From contig NZ_JAHKQF010000018.1 of assembly GCF_018860965.1 (NCBI RefSeq), positions 202,640 through 266,639 of the forward strand: DNA of 64,000 bases, given 5' to 3'. Below the pieces are notes generated by a model, which was not told the origin of the DNA, made no database searches, and saw only the letters and a program-made list of their open reading frames with translations. Shown here piece by piece: positions 1 to 7,976 of the stretch (positions within the stretch are counted from its first letter, which is position 1; each line of letters starts with the position of its first letter). Both the position numbers and the translations under genes were made by a program. The DNA is from Alteromonas sp. C1M14. Its GTDB lineage: Bacteria > Pseudomonadota > Gammaproteobacteria > Enterobacterales > Alteromonadaceae.

Positions 1-549
1 AGTCAAGAACAACAGTTAGCCACTATCACTCAGTTAGATCCTGTGTATGTAGACATGCAGCAGTCTGGCAAAGGCATGATCACCTTGCGCCGCGCCATGC
101 AAGCTCAAGGTTTCTTGCCGGTTAGCGTGATGTTAGACGAAACATCCGGTGAAATGTATGACCATACTGGTCAGTTAAAATTCTCTGAAGTTACCGTAGA
201 TGAATCCACCGGCGCGGTGGCGTTGCGAGCTGAACTTCCCAACCCTGACTCACTGCTTATGCCGGGTATGTTCGTAAAAACCACCGTGTTGATGTCAGAA
301 TCGCCAGAAATTCTTGTGCCTCAGCGCGCCACCTCTCGTCAGCCCGACGGCTCGATTATTGTGATGACAGTGAATGCCCAAGATACGGTAGAAGCGACGC
401 CGATCACCGTGAGCGGTAGCTATGAAGATAAATACATGGTGAGTAGTGGGTTAACCGACGGCAATAGAGTCATTGTTACCGGTTATCAAAAAGTTAAGCC
501 TGGCAGCAAAGTGAATGCCACCCCGTGGCAATCCACAAGTGCGCAGTAA
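1..549 (+). CDS. RND efflux periplasmic adaptor subunit, C-terminal part (5' end outside the window)
   Basis: The reading frame is open from base 1, so the gene starts upstream of the window; about 182 C-terminal residues are present. The first visible residues, ITQLDPVYVDMQQS, are the typical AcrA/MexA beta-barrel segment, followed by a membrane-proximal domain ending at NATPWQSTSAQ. In this family the lipoprotein or anchored adaptor joins the inner-membrane RND pump to a TolC-type outer-membrane channel. The AcrB-type pump gene begins 36 bases downstream on the same strand, the usual adaptor-pump operon order. No outer-membrane channel gene follows the pump, so a TolC encoded elsewhere is probably used. 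Substrate range cannot be read from this fragment. Confidence 0.93.
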   Translation, partial: SQEQQLATITQLDPVYVDMQQSGKGMITLRRAMQAQGFLPVSVMLDETSGEMYDHTGQLKFSEVTVDESTGAVALRAELPNPDSLLMPGMFVKTTVLMSESPEILVPQRATSRQPDGSIIVMTVNAQDTVEATPITVSGSYEDKYMVSSGLTDGNRVIVTGYQKVKPGSKVNATPWQSTSAQ

Positions 550-585
550 CCGCATCCCACTCATTTAGGCAGGAACGAAAAGAAT

Positions 586-3500
586 ATGGCACGTTTTTTT
601 ATAGATCGCCCGGTCTTTGCCTGGGTATTGGCACTGATAACGATTATGGCGGGTATTCTGTCCATTCAGAGTCTTCCCATCGAGCAATATCCCAAAGTGG
701 CGCCCCCTTCCGTTTCCATTAGCGCGTCTTATCCAGGTGCGTCTGCCGAAACCATTGAAAACACGGTTACGCAGATTATTGAGCAAAGCTTATCGGGGAT
801 CGACAACCTGCGTTATTTCACCGCCAGCAGTGAAAATGCGCGTATGACCATCACCCTGACCTTTGAACCCGGTACCGATCCAGATACCGCACAGGTACAA
901 ACCCAGAATAAAGTGCAAAGCGCGGTGTCGCTATTGCCTTCCCAAGTGCAACAGCAAGGGGTTACCGTAACGAAATCTAACGATACCTTTGCTGTGGTCG
1001 TGGGGTTCTATTCTGACGATGGTAGCCAGACTCAATTTGATTTAAGTGATTTATTGGTGTCTGAGTTTCAGGATCCAATTTCACGGGTTAATGGTGTAGG
1101 TAGTGTACGGGTGTTTGGTGCCCAGCGTTCTATGCGTATTTGGTTAGATCCAGACAAATTGTTTAGCTATAACCTGACACCGGTAGATGTTAGAAACGCG
1201 GTACAAACGCAAAACACCGATATATCTGCCGGACAATTAGGTGGCTTACCTGCCATCGAAGGACAGCAAATTAATGCCACTATTACCGCGCAGTCTATTT
1301 TGCGTACGGTGGATGACTTTGAGAATATTGTTCTGCGGGTAAATACCGACGGGTCACAGGTGCGGGTTAAAGACGTAGCCCGGGTAGAGTTAGGCTCAGA
1401 GAATTACAGTTACATTGCCCGCTATAAACGCCACCCCGCTTCGGGAATGGCAGTTTCACTGGCCACAGGGGCCAACGCGTTGGACACCATCGAGCGGGTA
1501 AAAGCGCGGGTGGATGAGCTGGCAGTGAACTTGCCGGAAGGTGTTACCGTGGTTTATCCGGTGGACAGCTCTCCTTTCATCAAACTGTCCATTGCATCGG
1601 TGGTGCAAACACTCATTGAAGCCATTGTGTTGGTATTCTTTGTTATGTTGCTGTTTTTACAAAACTGGCGCGCCACGCTGGTGCCGACAATCGCGGTTCC
1701 CGTGGTATTGATGGGTACGTTCGCGGTGCTTTATGCCTTTGGTTACAGTATTAACGTGCTAACCATGTTTGCCATGGTATTGGCTATCGGGTTACTGGTA
1801 GATGATGCCATCGTGGTGGTAGAGAACGTAGAACGTATCATGGAAGAAGAAGGGCTTTCAGCTAAGGAAGCGACCAAGAAATCCATGAGCCAGATCACCA
1901 GTGCACTGGTGGGGATAGCCGTGGTGTTATCGACCGTGTTCATACCCATGGCCTTTTTCAGTGGTTCGGCGGGGTCTATCTATCGACAGTTCTCTATTAC
2001 CATTGTGTCTGCGATGACGTTCTCGGTATTAGTGGCCATTATTCTTTCTCCGTCCCTTTGTGCCACCTTGTTGCGCAAAAAAGATGTGATGAATAAACGG
2101 GAAACGGGTTTCTTTGGTTGGTTTAATCGTAATTTCAACAAAGGCCGAGATGGCTACGAGCGTGTGGCTACCGGCATGGCCAGCAAACTCAAACGCTTCC
2201 TTCTGATTTACCTTGTGTTAGTGGGTGGAATGATGCTTATTTTCACCCGTTTGGCAGGCTCGTTTTTACCCGATGAAGATCAGGGACGGATCATGGTGCT
2301 TGTGAATGCACCTCCGGGAGCCACCGCCGGTCGAACCCTTGAATCGATGAAGCAAGTAGAAGATTACTTTCTTGATGACAATGCTGAATCTGTCAAAGGC
2401 ATGTTCACCATTGTGGGCTTTAGTTTCGCCGGTGCAGCGCAAAATGCCGGTATGGGCTTTGTGCACTTGATTGACTGGGAAGAACGGGGTGAATCCCAAA
2501 GCGCCTTTGCCATTATTCGTAAGGCCTATGGCGGGTTGTCACAAATTCAAGATGCCATGGCATTTCCTATCCTTCCGCCTTCAATTCGTGAATTAGGTAA
2601 TGCCACCGGATTTGAATTCCAACTTGTCGACCGTGGTGGACAAGGTCATAAAGCCTTGATGGATGCTCGTAATCAGTTCTTAGGAATGGCGGCACAAGAT
2701 CCGAAGTTGGTGGGCGTGCGACCCAATGGTTTATCTGACGTTCCGCAGTTTAAAATCAACATCGACAGCGAGAAAGCCTCGGCTTTAGGGTTAGCGCTTA
2801 GCGATATTAACAACACCTTAAGCATTGCTTGGGGCTCATCCTATGTGAATGATTTTATCGATTCGGGGCGTATTAAGCGGGTATACATGCAAGCCGATGC
2901 CAGTTATCGCATGTCGCCGGAAGACTTAGATAAATGGTATGTGCGCAATAGCGAAGGCGATATGGTAGCGTTCAGTGCGTTCTCTACCGTGGAATGGACC
3001 TATGGTTCACCGAAACTTGAGCGTTTTAATGGTATTTCTGCGCTGAAGATTCAAGGTAGTCCTGCCGCCGGAGTGTCATCTGGAGAAGCCATGGACGAAG
3101 TGCAAAAGCTTGTTGAGCAACTGCCTTCTGGGTTTGCGTTAGAGTGGTCTGGGTTATCCTATGAAGAGCAGGCCGCCGGTTCTCAAGCGCCCATGCTTTA
3201 TGCGTTGTCTATTTTGGTGGTCTTCTTATGTTTGGCCGCTTTATACGAAAGCTGGTCTGTTCCCTTTGCGGTAATTTTGGTGGTGCCTCTTGGTATTCTC
3301 GGCTCTGTGATCGCGGCCTGGATATTTGGCTTACCAAACGATGTCTACTTACAGGTGGCCTTTTTAACCACAGTAGGTTTGGCTGCGAAGAATGCGATCC
3401 TGATTGTGGAGTTTGCCAAAGAGCAATACGATGAAGGAATGGATTTATTAGATGCGGTATCCGTGGCAGCCAAACAGCGTTTTAGGCCCATATTGATGAC

Positions 3501-3693
3501 TTCCATGGCGTTTATTCTTGGGGTAACACCGTTGGCTATTTCTTCCGGTGCTGGCTCTGAAAGCCAAAACGCCATCGGGATTGCGGTGATGGGCGGCATG
3601 TTTGCAGCCACCTTCTTGGCTATATTCTTTGTGCCCATGTTCTATGTCATGGTGGTGAAGTGGTTTGGCGCTAAACGGCAAACCGACGAATAA
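586..3693 (+). CDS. RND multidrug efflux pump, AcrB/MexB (HAE1) family
   Basis: A 1035-residue inner-membrane proton antiporter, the normal length for HAE1 pumps. It begins MARFFIDRPVFAWV, the classic RND start. The proton-relay aspartate pair lies in LLVDDAIVVVENVERIM (TM4), and the matching lysine is in GLAAKNAILIVEFAKE (TM10). Two large periplasmic loops separate the two six-helix halves. It follows the adaptor gene after 36 bases and is closed by a strong intrinsic terminator, so these two genes form an operon (possibly with more genes upstream of the window). Its role is export of hydrophobic drugs, solvents or detergents. Nothing in the sequence links it to the catabolic genes to the right. 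Confidence 0.97.
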   Translation: MARFFIDRPVFAWVLALITIMAGILSIQSLPIEQYPKVAPPSVSISASYPGASAETIENTVTQIIEQSLSGIDNLRYFTASSENARMTITLTFEPGTDPDTAQVQTQNKVQSAVSLLPSQVQQQGVTVTKSNDTFAVVVGFYSDDGSQTQFDLSDLLVSEFQDPISRVNGVGSVRVFGAQRSMRIWLDPDKLFSYNLTPVDVRNAVQTQNTDISAGQLGGLPAIEGQQINATITAQSILRTVDDFENIVLRVNTDGSQVRVKDVARVELGSENYSYIARYKRHPASGMAVSLATGANALDTIERVKARVDELAVNLPEGVTVVYPVDSSPFIKLSIASVVQTLIEAIVLVFFVMLLFLQNWRATLVPTIAVPVVLMGTFAVLYAFGYSINVLTMFAMVLAIGLLVDDAIVVVENVERIMEEEGLSAKEATKKSMSQITSALVGIAVVLSTVFIPMAFFSGSAGSIYRQFSITIVSAMTFSVLVAIILSPSLCATLLRKKDVMNKRETGFFGWFNRNFNKGRDGYERVATGMASKLKRFLLIYLVLVGGMMLIFTRLAGSFLPDEDQGRIMVLVNAPPGATAGRTLESMKQVEDYFLDDNAESVKGMFTIVGFSFAGAAQNAGMGFVHLIDWEERGESQSAFAIIRKAYGGLSQIQDAMAFPILPPSIRELGNATGFEFQLVDRGGQGHKALMDARNQFLGMAAQDPKLVGVRPNGLSDVPQFKINIDSEKASALGLALSDINNTLSIAWGSSYVNDFIDSGRIKRVYMQADASYRMSPEDLDKWYVRNSEGDMVAFSAFSTVEWTYGSPKLERFNGISALKIQGSPAAGVSSGEAMDEVQKLVEQLPSGFALEWSGLSYEEQAAGSQAPMLYALSILVVFLCLAALYESWSVPFAVILVVPLGILGSVIAAWIFGLPNDVYLQVAFLTTVGLAAKNAILIVEFAKEQYDEGMDLLDAVSVAAKQRFRPILMTSMAFILGVTPLAISSGAGSESQNAIGIAVMGGMFAATFLAIFFVPMFYVMVVKWFGAKRQTDE

Positions 3694-3713
3694 TCCCATT
3701 TCACTTTAATTGA

Positions 3714-3745
3714 ATAAAAAGCCGCACTTATGTGCGGCTTTTTTT
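3714..3745 (+). terminator. Rho-independent terminator of the efflux operon
   Basis: A GCCGCAC / GTGCGGC stem with a TTAT loop lies at 3721-3738, preceded by an A-run and followed by seven T residues. It begins about 20 bases after the pump stop codon. Confidence 0.93.
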
Positions 3746-4086
3746 GTTGTCGCTTCTGTCCATTGGGGGGCTATTTATTCTCTTATTGCGCTACTCGTTT
3801 TATTGCAATGCCATAAGGCATTGGTGGATAGGACACGCTGGTGTTAATAGAATGTTTCTATGTATATTTCGCGTTAAAGTGGTGCACTTGCCCTTAAATG
3901 TATCAATGATATGGCATTAAAAATCCCTAAAAAGCGAAGCAATATTATAAGTATATGATATTTACGTAATTTATAGTTATTGTTTTTATGGTTTGATCTT
4001 TGCTAATCTAAACGTGAGCAAACTTTCTTCATCAGAATGTAAATCTCATAGGTTAAATAATTTAACAATTGAGTGAGGTGCAAATT
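3746..4086. other. AT-rich intergenic region upstream of the Crp/Fnr gene
   Basis: About 340 bases without a convincing gene. A 62-codon open frame starting near 3732 begins inside the terminator and has no recognisable product. The right half (3930-4086) is strongly AT-rich, as expected for a promoter. I found no clear Fnr-type or GntR-type motif here, so no autoregulation is claimed. Confidence 0.5.
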
Positions 4087-4794
4087 ATGTCTACCGTTTT
4101 TATGCCAATGCATATGCGTCCAACTGCTGGTCGGATCGCATATAACGATAGCATCCTCTTTAATGAGATGACGCCCAGTGAACTAGATCGTTTAGATACT
4201 TGCGCCATGGAAGTTAAATATGATGCTGGAGAATACCTGTTTAGGCAGAATGCAAAATCAGATAACGTGTTTAACGTGATAAGCGGTACCTTAGCGGTGG
4301 AAAGGATATCCAGCAATGGTCATAAACAAATCGTCTGTTTTTTGTTTCCCGGCGATTTTTTTGGGATAACCGACGCAGACCACTATGATGTCGTGGTACG
4401 TTGTTTAACAAAAACACAGCTTTATAAGTTTAGCCGTAAACGCTTGTATAGCTTGGCAGAGGTTACACCTCATCTTAAATCAAATATTCAGCAAATCAGT
4501 GCACGCATTTTTTCACGGGTGATGGATCAGCTTTTCATTCTAGGCCAGAAAAAAGCCCATGAGCGCTTATGTTTTCTGTTTGTGCAACTGTTAGAGCGAA
4601 TGCCAGGCGCTCGGCCTGATCACATCGAGCTTTATATGTCTCGCCAAGATATCGCCGATTATTTAGGGCTGACCATCGAAACGATTAGTCGCTCGTTGGC
4701 AAAACTAAAAAAAGAAAACCTGATTGCTTTTCCTACCTTGAACCATTTGCAAATACTCGATTTGCAGCGGATCAGTGAAATGGCAGAGACATAA
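4087..4794 (+). CDS. Crp/Fnr-family transcriptional regulator (FixK/Fnr-like, no Fe-S cysteine cluster)
   Basis: A 235-residue protein with a cyclic-nucleotide-binding-type beta-roll (about residues 20-120), a dimer helix (about 130-160) and a Crp-type winged helix (about 183-230). The recognition helix reads LGLTIETISRSLAKL; E198, S201 and R202 match the E-x-x-S-R set with which Fnr reads TTGAT half-sites. The N-terminal cysteines that hold the Fnr [4Fe-4S] cluster are absent, with only single scattered cysteines (C39, C84, C106), so oxygen sensing by an Fnr cluster is unlikely. A FixK- or Dnr-like role fits better. I chose the ATG at 4087 over the TTG at 4069 because GAGG at 4075-4078 is well spaced for it. 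Seven Fnr/FixK-like boxes occur in the window, one 53 bases downstream of this gene. Confidence 0.92.
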   Translation: MSTVFMPMHMRPTAGRIAYNDSILFNEMTPSELDRLDTCAMEVKYDAGEYLFRQNAKSDNVFNVISGTLAVERISSNGHKQIVCFLFPGDFFGITDADHYDVVVRCLTKTQLYKFSRKRLYSLAEVTPHLKSNIQQISARIFSRVMDQLFILGQKKAHERLCFLFVQLLERMPGARPDHIELYMSRQDIADYLGLTIETISRSLAKLKKENLIAFPTLNHLQILDLQRISEMAET

Positions 4795-4846
4795 TTCTTA
4801 TACTGTTGCCTCTACTAATTGTCAGCAATCTGAAGCGTGTTGAATT

Positions 4847-4860
4847 TTGACCAAAATCAA
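4847..4860. promoter_or_regulatory. Fnr/FixK-type box TTGAC-CAAA-ATCAA
   Basis: One base away from the palindromic consensus TTGAT-N4-ATCAA. It lies between the Crp/Fnr gene and the amine oxidase remnant/cytochrome c gene. It is about 255 bases upstream of the cytochrome c start, so it was probably the operator of the now-decayed oxidase-cytochrome unit. Confidence 0.6.
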
Positions 4861-4978
4861 TGCGCATCCTTGTGCTTACACTAGGATCATTCATACGTAT
4901 TGCTTTGATTAGCACTCAAAGGAATGCAACAGGTGAGTACACCAAGCCCGTTTACACGACGCCGCTTTATTCAGTCTA

Positions 4979-5098
4979 GTATTTGGCGCCCGCGCCCTGC
5001 TTGCCGGTGAGCATACCGCTCAATGGTCCTCAGGTATGGCAGAGGCATTAACCTCTGGTGAACGAACCGCAAATGAAATTTTAGGTAAGTTGTCGTAG
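4979..5098 (+). pseudogene. 3' remnant of a flavin amine oxidase gene
   Basis: A 39-codon stretch ending in TAG reads VFGARALLAGEHTAQWSSG followed by MAEALTSGERTANEIL. This is the characteristic C-terminal FAD-binding end of flavin monoamine oxidases (AGEHT, G-M-x-x-A-x-x-S-G-x-R-A/T-A). The rest of the roughly 450-residue enzyme is missing upstream, where the sequence runs into ordinary intergenic DNA and the Crp/Fnr gene. The coding phase is intact to the stop, which suggests a fairly recent deletion. It ends 18 bases before the cytochrome c gene. Some bacterial enzymes of this family, such as nicotine oxidoreductase NicA2, pass electrons to a small partner cytochrome c, so the cytochrome may be an orphaned electron acceptor. 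Confidence 0.75.
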
Positions 5099-5116
5099 TT
5101 TCACAGGAGCCTGACT

Positions 5117-5416
5117 ATGTATAAAAAAGTGATTGCTGTTGCTGGTCTTGTACTATTTAGTACAACGTCCTCGGCGGCAGGTAGTGTGGAAGCAGGAAAA
5201 GCAAAATCTGCGGTGTGTGCCAGTTGTCATGGCGCGCAAGGGATCAGCATTGGTCCATTGTGGCCAAACTTGGCAGGGCAGAAAAAAGAATACCTCATAA
5301 AGCAACTAAATGATTTTAAAACTCAAAAGCGCTCAGACCCCATGATGTCTGCCATGGCGTTACCGTTAAGCGAACAAGATATGGCCGATTTAGCTGCCTA
5401 TTATTCTTCCCTCTAA
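5117..5416 (+). CDS. Small periplasmic class I cytochrome c
   Basis: A 99-residue protein with a Sec signal peptide (about residues 1-20, ending SSAAG) and one haem site, CASCH, at about residues 34-38. A methionine in the DPMMSAMA segment probably serves as sixth ligand. It resembles the cytochrome c553/c5 type that carries single electrons in the periplasm. AGGAG at 5105-5109 supports the ATG start. Directly upstream is the remnant of a flavin amine oxidase, which suggests that it once was, or still is, the electron acceptor for amine oxidation. A hairpin follows the gene. The Fnr/FixK-type box at 4847 is in the same intergenic region. Confidence 0.93.
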   Translation: MYKKVIAVAGLVLFSTTSSAAGSVEAGKAKSAVCASCHGAQGISIGPLWPNLAGQKKEYLIKQLNDFKTQKRSDPMMSAMALPLSEQDMADLAAYYSSL

Positions 5417-5518
5417 GGCATTCCAATTTGGTGTAATTTTCCCTTCGGTAATTGCACTCTTATTGTTTCTTTTATGGTTAACGCCAGTTTAAACAGTAAG
5501 CTAACCATTGAAAGTGTG

Positions 5519-5539
5519 TTGCCCCGTATTGCGGGGCAA
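5519..5539. terminator. Hairpin between convergent genes (probable terminator)
   Basis: An 8-bp perfect stem, TTGCCCCG / CGGGGCAA, with a TATTG loop lies between the cytochrome c gene and the end of the minus-strand hydrolase gene. The downstream T-tract is weak (TTTCT), so efficiency is uncertain. Confidence 0.6.
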
Positions 5540-5558
5540 TTTCTAATACTAAGAGTGT

Positions 5559-6779
5559 TTAAATTTTATCGTCATCTTTTATCCCGCGAATAAGGGTATT
5601 GGGAATAAAGGCGTTATCCCATTCTTTGCCCGGTGCCCAACTGAAACCACCGGTGCGCACAATAACTAACTGTTTGGAGGGAATAATATAAATAACTTGG
5701 TTACCGCTACCGTCGAACATAAATAAGTCGTCGGCTAAATAGGGTTCACTGTGAAGTACACCAAAACCCGTTGGTGTGCCTACCTCTGACCAAGAACGTT
5801 TGGGCAGATAAGGTTTACCCAGCCAAATATGTAAGCCCATCGCAGGGTTGCTAGGTGAAGGCGCTAAATAGTCTTGCATCCAGTTATCTGGGAACAGAGC
5901 TTCACCGTTAACCTCACCGCTATTCAGTAAAAACAAGCCAATACGTAACCAACTTTCTGCGGGTAACAACAAACAGCAACCCGAATGGGCAAGGCCATCG
6001 GGACGGTTTAGCATGACTTCGCCACCCTGGGCGTGGATGGGTTGAATAAGCGCTTGGGAAAGGTACTCACCATAAGGTTGGCCGGTGGCTCGCTGGATAA
6101 TAATGGCCAGCAAATCGGAAACCGCTTGGCTATAATCGTACTTAGTACCTGGCTTATTTACCAGTTCATAGCCATTGATAAGAACGTCTTCGGTATATCC
6201 TGCGATGTAAGAGCGGGTGAAATTACTAAAGGGGCTCATATCCAAGGTATAGTATTTCTCAAATCCCGCCGCCATATGCAGCATGTTGCGTAGGGTGATG
6301 GTGGCCTTTTCTGTGCCTTGCCACTCAGTGATGTACGTTGCCGCAGGCTCATCTAAGCCGGCAATATAGCCATCTTTGATGGCGCGAGCAATGACAATGC
6401 CCGCCACCATTTTGGCCATACTTTTACCTACGATGAGCGTATCGTCATTGGTATCGCCATAATACTGCTTTAGCTGCAACTGCCCGCGATGCCAAACCAG
6501 CAAAGAGGTGGTGTTTCGCTGGGCGGCAAAACTTTCTACTTGCTCTAATGCCGTCTGGCTAATGGTGCGGGCAGACGACTCGACCACAGGGTAGAAGTGG
6601 TGGTGATCGCCCTTAACCTGGAATTCTGACCCTTCCCAGCCTGATTGGGGCAACACCCCCTTGGACGTGGCAATTAAATAGTAGCGCTTCCAAAAGTAGG
6701 TATCCTGAAAATACAGGGTTACGGCAGTAAGCAGTGACAGAATGAGCAGGCTACCAAATACTTTAACGAGCATTTTCAT
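5559..6779 (-). CDS. Membrane-anchored serine hydrolase, beta-lactamase (class C)/6-aminohexanoate-dimer hydrolase-like family
   Basis: A 406-residue protein with an N-terminal hydrophobic segment (about residues 5-24) that anchors it to, or exports it across, the inner membrane. The catalytic S-x-x-K motif is S120-M-A-K123 in GKSMAKMVAG. A tyrosine motif occurs as YDYSQ, and a C-terminal GSGNQVIYIIP strand fits the family. Relatives include class C beta-lactamases, EstB-type esterases and the nylon-oligomer hydrolase NylB, so an amide or ester substrate is possible. It is the last gene of a tight minus-strand trio (5 bases after the cytochrome fusion gene); its Shine-Dalgarno GGAG lies inside the end of that gene. 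It is a clear paralogue of the hydrolase at 7977-9176. Confidence 0.88.
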   Translation of the reverse strand: MKMLVKVFGSLLILSLLTAVTLYFQDTYFWKRYYLIATSKGVLPQSGWEGSEFQVKGDHHHFYPVVESSARTISQTALEQVESFAAQRNTTSLLVWHRGQLQLKQYYGDTNDDTLIVGKSMAKMVAGIVIARAIKDGYIAGLDEPAATYITEWQGTEKATITLRNMLHMAAGFEKYYTLDMSPFSNFTRSYIAGYTEDVLINGYELVNKPGTKYDYSQAVSDLLAIIIQRATGQPYGEYLSQALIQPIHAQGGEVMLNRPDGLAHSGCCLLLPAESWLRIGLFLLNSGEVNGEALFPDNWMQDYLAPSPSNPAMGLHIWLGKPYLPKRSWSEVGTPTGFGVLHSEPYLADDLFMFDGSGNQVIYIIPSKQLVIVRTGGFSWAPGKEWDNAFIPNTLIRGIKDDDKI

Positions 6780-6784
6780 TGTGA

Positions 6785-7960
6785 TTACTCCGCAGATAAA
6801 TATTCTAGATAATCAATAACCTGGTTACGGGTAGTCGAGTCCGATAAATCAGTTTGTTGATTCATTAGGTTGCCCGGTACCAGCTCCTGACCGTGGATAA
6901 GGTACTGATTTAGATTATCCCGTGACCAATAAAGACCGGATTGGCCAGCGGCTATCATGGCGTCCGAATAGCGACCATAGCCTTGTGCCGTGCCTGCTTG
7001 ACGGTTAAATACACCGGCTAAGTTTGGCCCCAGCAAATGCTCCCCGTCTTTCTCTACGTTATGACATTGGGTACACCAATTGGCTTTGTCCTTTGCGGTT
7101 TTAAGCGCTTCTGGAGAGGGGAATATGGCGTCTTTGGTTCTTTGTGGGCTTAATGGTGCCGATGGCTCAACAATCACCGTTGCTTGGGGGGCACTACTAT
7201 GCCAAGGGGGCACGACCTTAAAGGCAAAGTAAGGCAAATATAAAAAGAAGGTGATCAACAAGGTCAGCACCGGCCAGTATACCCATTTACGGGAATAGGC
7301 GTACGAGTAGAGTCCTAACGCAATGAAGTAGAATAAGGGGTGTAGTACATAGATGCCAAAGGCGGCAATAGGGTGCAACGAGGGCGGCTTAGGCAAATTA
7401 ACCAGTAGATGCACTAAAATTAAAATGGCAACGGCAATGCCGGGTTTTACATACTTAGTGAGGTGCTTGTACAGGTAGACAAAGATGATACCCAGGAAAA
7501 GTCCCGCGGAAATATTCGACAGTGCTGAGTGCATATAGCCGGAGGTACTCCAGGAGACGTCAGCGAAAGCGGGTAAGTTAAATACGCCAAGAAATTTGGT
7601 GGGTTCGTCCTTAGACCAAGCTTGGGCTAGCCCATAAAACATGGTCCCAAATATACAGATAAAGAACAGGGAAACGCCGGTGGCGGCCACATTAGAAAAC
7701 GCGCCTTTAAGGCGTTTTAAAAGAGAGCCGCTGCCGGGTTTAGCCAACCATAGAATGAAAATAAGCACGAGAAACACAAAAAGGGTGGCCCCTAGGCTTA
7801 AATGTTCATGATGAATGGCGTTGCGTTCTGCACTGCCGCGAATTAATCGCGGCGCGACCCCTGACCACCAAAATTGCCAGGAAAAAAGCACATAAAAAAG
7901 AACGGAAAAAAACAACTTTGCCTGTTCGAGAAATCCGTCGTTTTTGTTGTTATCAGTCAT
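6785..7960 (-). CDS. Multi-pass membrane protein with C-terminal cytochrome c domain
   Basis: A 391-residue fusion. Residues 1-250 contain about seven hydrophobic helices with several histidines within or near them (for example HHEHLSLG, YMHSALSN, LVHLLVNLP, LHPIAAFG, LHPLFYF), suggesting a haem-b-type membrane carrier, though I cannot assign a named family. After a proline-rich linker (about 250-285), a class I cytochrome c domain follows with C296-T-Q-C299-H300 and a later GNLM as likely distal ligand. It probably moves electrons between the quinone pool and the periplasm. It sits between two paralogous serine hydrolases with gaps of 16 and 5 bases, so all three should be co-transcribed. 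That pairing is unusual because the hydrolases need no redox chemistry. Confidence 0.8.
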   Translation of the reverse strand: MTDNNKNDGFLEQAKLFFSVLFYVLFSWQFWWSGVAPRLIRGSAERNAIHHEHLSLGATLFVFLVLIFILWLAKPGSGSLLKRLKGAFSNVAATGVSLFFICIFGTMFYGLAQAWSKDEPTKFLGVFNLPAFADVSWSTSGYMHSALSNISAGLFLGIIFVYLYKHLTKYVKPGIAVAILILVHLLVNLPKPPSLHPIAAFGIYVLHPLFYFIALGLYSYAYSRKWVYWPVLTLLITFFLYLPYFAFKVVPPWHSSAPQATVIVEPSAPLSPQRTKDAIFPSPEALKTAKDKANWCTQCHNVEKDGEHLLGPNLAGVFNRQAGTAQGYGRYSDAMIAAGQSGLYWSRDNLNQYLIHGQELVPGNLMNQQTDLSDSTTRNQVIDYLEYLSAE

Positions 7961-7976
7961 GGGTAATCCTTAAATA

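Noticed and set aside
3732..3920. 62-codon open frame after the efflux operon
   Set aside because: It starts inside the transcription terminator and has no ribosome site or homology by eye.
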